In this document: positions 62,306-64,000 of the stretch, in pieces
How the letters are laid out: the number at the start of each line of letters is the position of its first letter
Position numbering within the stretch: position 1 is the stretch's first letter
Origin: Actinoplanes auranticolor
Lineage (GTDB): Bacteria > Actinomycetota > Actinomycetes > Mycobacteriales > Micromonosporaceae
DNA: 64,000 nt
Direction: 5' to 3'
Assembly: GCF_018332655.1 (NCBI RefSeq)
Contig: NZ_BOQL01000014.1
Location: 1-64,000, forward strand
Position numbers and translations under genes: made by a program
Notes under the pieces: generated by a model
What the model was told of the DNA's origin: nothing
What the model saw: only the letters and a program-made list of their open reading frames with translations
Database searches by the model: none

Positions 62306-63160
62306 TCAGCCCTCCTGCTGCGTTTCGGCCGCAGCCGGAGCAACGGCGGTGTCGGTCGTGGGCGCAGCCTCCGCCGAAGCGGGGGTAGCAGCCGCGGCCT
62401 GAGCGGCGCGACCGGCCTCGGTGCCGCCTGCGGTCGTACCGGACGAGCCGGAACGGCCGCGACGCGGACGGTCGGGACGCTCGGCGCGGTCGCGGCGCGG
62501 ACGCGCGGGCGCCTCGGGGGCGACCTCACGTCCAGGCACGAAGTCGCCCTTGTAGATCCAGACCTTCACGCCGATGCGGCCGAAGGTCGTACGGGCCTCG
62601 AAGAAGCCGTACTCGATGTTGGCGCGCAGCGTGTGCAGCGGAACGCGACCCTCACGGTAGAACTCCGTGCGGCTCATCTCCGCACCGCCGAGGCGGCCGG
62701 AGACCTGCACCCGGATGCCCTTGCAGATCGGGTTCTTCATCGCCGACTGCATCGCCTTGCGCATGGCCCGGCGGAAGCTGACCCGGCTGGACAGCTGCTC
62801 GGCGACGCCCTGCGCCACGAGCTGCGCGTCCGACTCAGGGCTCTTCACCTCGAGGATGTTCAGCTGGACCTGCTTGCCGGTGAGCTTCTCGAGCTCGCCG
62901 CGGATCCGGTCGGCCTCCGCACCCTTACGGCCGATGACGATGCCCGGCCGGGCGGTGTGGATGTCCACGCGGACCCGGTCGCGGGTGCGCTCGATGTCCA
63001 CCTTGGAGATGCCGGCGCGCTCGAGGCCCTTGGACATCATGCGGCGGATCTTGACATCCTCGCCGATGTAGTCCTTGTAGAGCTTGTCCGCGAACCAGCG
63101 GCTCTTCCAGTCGGTGGAGATGCCGAGGCGGAACCCGGTGGGGTGAACTTTCTGACCCAT
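62306..63160 (-). CDS. rpsC: 30S ribosomal protein S3 with Ala/Thr-rich C-terminal tail
   Basis: A 284-residue S3 with helicase-like activity at the mRNA entry site. [23 protein letters not shown], the KH-domain [19 protein letters not shown] and [15 protein letters not shown] are family blocks. The core ends near residue 215; the remaining 70 residues are first basic ([19 protein letters not shown]) and then Ala/Thr/Pro-rich, longer than in most bacteria. ATG at 63158-63160 overlaps the rplV stop (TAATG). Confidence 0.97.
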   Translation of the reverse strand: MGQKVHPTGFRLGISTDWKSRWFADKLYKDYIGEDVKIRRMMSKGLERAGISKVDIERTRDRVRVDIHTARPGIVIGRKGAEADRIRGELEKLTGKQVQLNILEVKSPESDAQLVAQGVAEQLSSRVSFRRAMRKAMQSAMKNPICKGIRVQVSGRLGGAEMSRTEFYREGRVPLHTLRANIEYGFFEARTTFGRIGVKVWIYKGDFVPGREVAPEAPARPRRDRAERPDRPRRGRSGSSGTTAGGTEAGRAAQAAAATPASAEAAPTTDTAVAPAAAETQQEG

Positions 63161-63672
63161 TACTCGGCACCCTTCGTGCTGCTCTGAGACGCGGCGTCAG
63201 CCGCCTGCGGCTCTGCGCTGCTCTGGGACTCGGCCGGCTGGGCCGCCGGAGCGGCCTTCTTGGCCGGCGCGGCCTTCTTGGCCGTGGCCTTGCGGGCCGG
63301 CGTGGTCACCTGAACCGCCTCGACCGCCACGGTGATGTGGCAGGTGCGCTTGCGGATCCGGTACGCCCGGCCCTGCGCCCGCGGCCGGAACCGCTTGAGC
63401 GTCGGGCCCTCGTTCACGAAAGCCTCGCTGACCAGGAGCGCGTCCGGGTCGAGCCGTTCGTTGTTCTCGGCGTTCGCAATCGCGCTCGCGAGCACCTTGT
63501 AAACCTGCTCACTCGCGGCCTGCGGCGCGAACTGCAGGACCGTGAGAGCCTCCTTCGCGGGCAGACCGCGGACGAGGTTGATCACGCGGCGCGCCTTGTT
63601 CGGCGAGATGCGCACGTGGCGCGCAACTGCCCGAGCGCCCGGAAGTGCCGGAGCATCGCTCTTGACTGGCAT
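63160..63672 (-). CDS. rplV: 50S ribosomal protein L22 with Lys/Ala/Ser-rich C-terminal tail
   Basis: A 170-residue L22 lining the exit tunnel. [41 protein letters not shown] and the tunnel loop [27 protein letters not shown] are intact. The typical length is about 115-120; about 50 residues at the C terminus are an added tail ([19 protein letters not shown] and so on). ATG at 63670-63672. Confidence 0.97.
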   Translation of the reverse strand: MPVKSDAPALPGARAVARHVRISPNKARRVINLVRGLPAKEALTVLQFAPQAASEQVYKVLASAIANAENNERLDPDALLVSEAFVNEGPTLKRFRPRAQGRAYRIRKRTCHITVAVEAVQVTTPARKATAKKAAPAKKAAPAAQPAESQSSAEPQAADAASQSSTKGAE

Positions 63673-63703
63673 CGCTGTAACCCCTTTCTGATCCGTGGAC
63701 TGA

Positions 63704-63985
63704 TTAGCGACGACGGCTCTTGCGGTCGTCCTTCTCGTGACCCTTGAACGTGCGGGTCAGAGCGAACTCGCCGAGCTTGTGACCGACCATGGCCTCGGTG
63801 ATGAACACCGGGACGTGCTTGCGCCCGTCGTGCACGGCGATCGTGTGCCCGAGCATGTCGGGAATGATCGTCGAGCGTCGCGACCAGGTCTTGATGACGT
63901 TCTTCGAGTTCTTCTCGTTCTGGACTTCCACCTTCTTGAGCAGGTGGTCGTCGACGAACGGGCCCTTCTTCAGGCTGCGAGGCAT
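63704..63985 (-). CDS. rpsS: 30S ribosomal protein S19
   Basis: A 93-residue S19 of the 30S head. [82 protein letters not shown] is near-invariant. ATG at 63983-63985 with GGGAG about 9 nt upstream. The window ends 15 nt beyond; rplB should follow on the minus strand. Confidence 0.98.
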   Translation of the reverse strand: MPRSLKKGPFVDDHLLKKVEVQNEKNSKNVIKTWSRRSTIIPDMLGHTIAVHDGRKHVPVFITEAMVGHKLGEFALTRTFKGHEKDDRKSRRR

Positions 63986-64000
63986 CTTTTAACTCCCGTT

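Overview
This is a 64 kb piece of a high-GC actinobacterial chromosome. Gene order and protein content suggest Micromonosporaceae, Actinoplanes- or Micromonospora-like. That placement is an inference from: a conservon signalling operon, an F420-type luciferase-like oxidoreductase, EspC-like and DUF1023 proteins, several DUF1707 proteins, many GTG/TTG starts, and ribosomal genes with Ala/Glu/Pro-rich tails. The window is core chromosome. I see no rRNA, tRNA, CRISPR array, transposase, integrase or prophage gene.

Layout. 0-2.7 kb: the end of a sugar ABC importer operon (ATPase fragment, permease) and a ROK regulator. 2.7-6.4 kb: a small DUF1707 membrane protein and a heterodimeric ABC exporter whose two ATPase halves are degenerate in complementary places. 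6.5-14.5 kb (minus strand): acpS, nnr (NAD(P)H-hydrate repair), alr, an alpha/beta hydrolase, tsaE, ung, tsaB, rimI, tsaD and a small gene, covering t6A tRNA modification, D-alanine and CoA/acyl-carrier metabolism. 14.7-16.4 kb: an EspC-like protein and a DUF1023 hydrolase. 16.4-23.4 kb: glmS, an MmpS-type protein, an aminotransferase, glmM and rplM-rpsI.

24-48 kb is an accessory block between rplM and truA, genes that lie closer together in many actinobacteria. It holds a HemD-like/winged-helix protein behind a hairpin that covers its ribosome binding site; a conservon (cvnABCD) next to an orphan lipoprotein binding protein; a split NMT1-type ABC importer with an F420-type oxidoreductase and a cupin; a large membrane protein; a full thiamine operon (thiE-thiO-thiS-thiG-thiE-like-thiD-thiC) behind a promoter and TPP riboswitch; an ABC-F protein; a methyltransferase; and a membrane protein of unknown function.

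48-64 kb (minus strand) is the S10/spc/alpha ribosomal supercluster from rpsS to rplQ, then truA. It includes secY, adk, map, infA and rpoA. Two duplicated DUF1707 genes are inserted between map and infA.

Regulation visible in the sequence: a good -35/-10 pair precedes each of infA, rplM and the thiamine operon. Eight genes carry a TAnnnT box exactly 6 or 7 nt before the start codon with little or no Shine-Dalgarno sequence, a strong sign of leaderless transcripts; this also fixes several start codons. Many genes overlap by ATGA/GTGA/TGATG, implying translational coupling.
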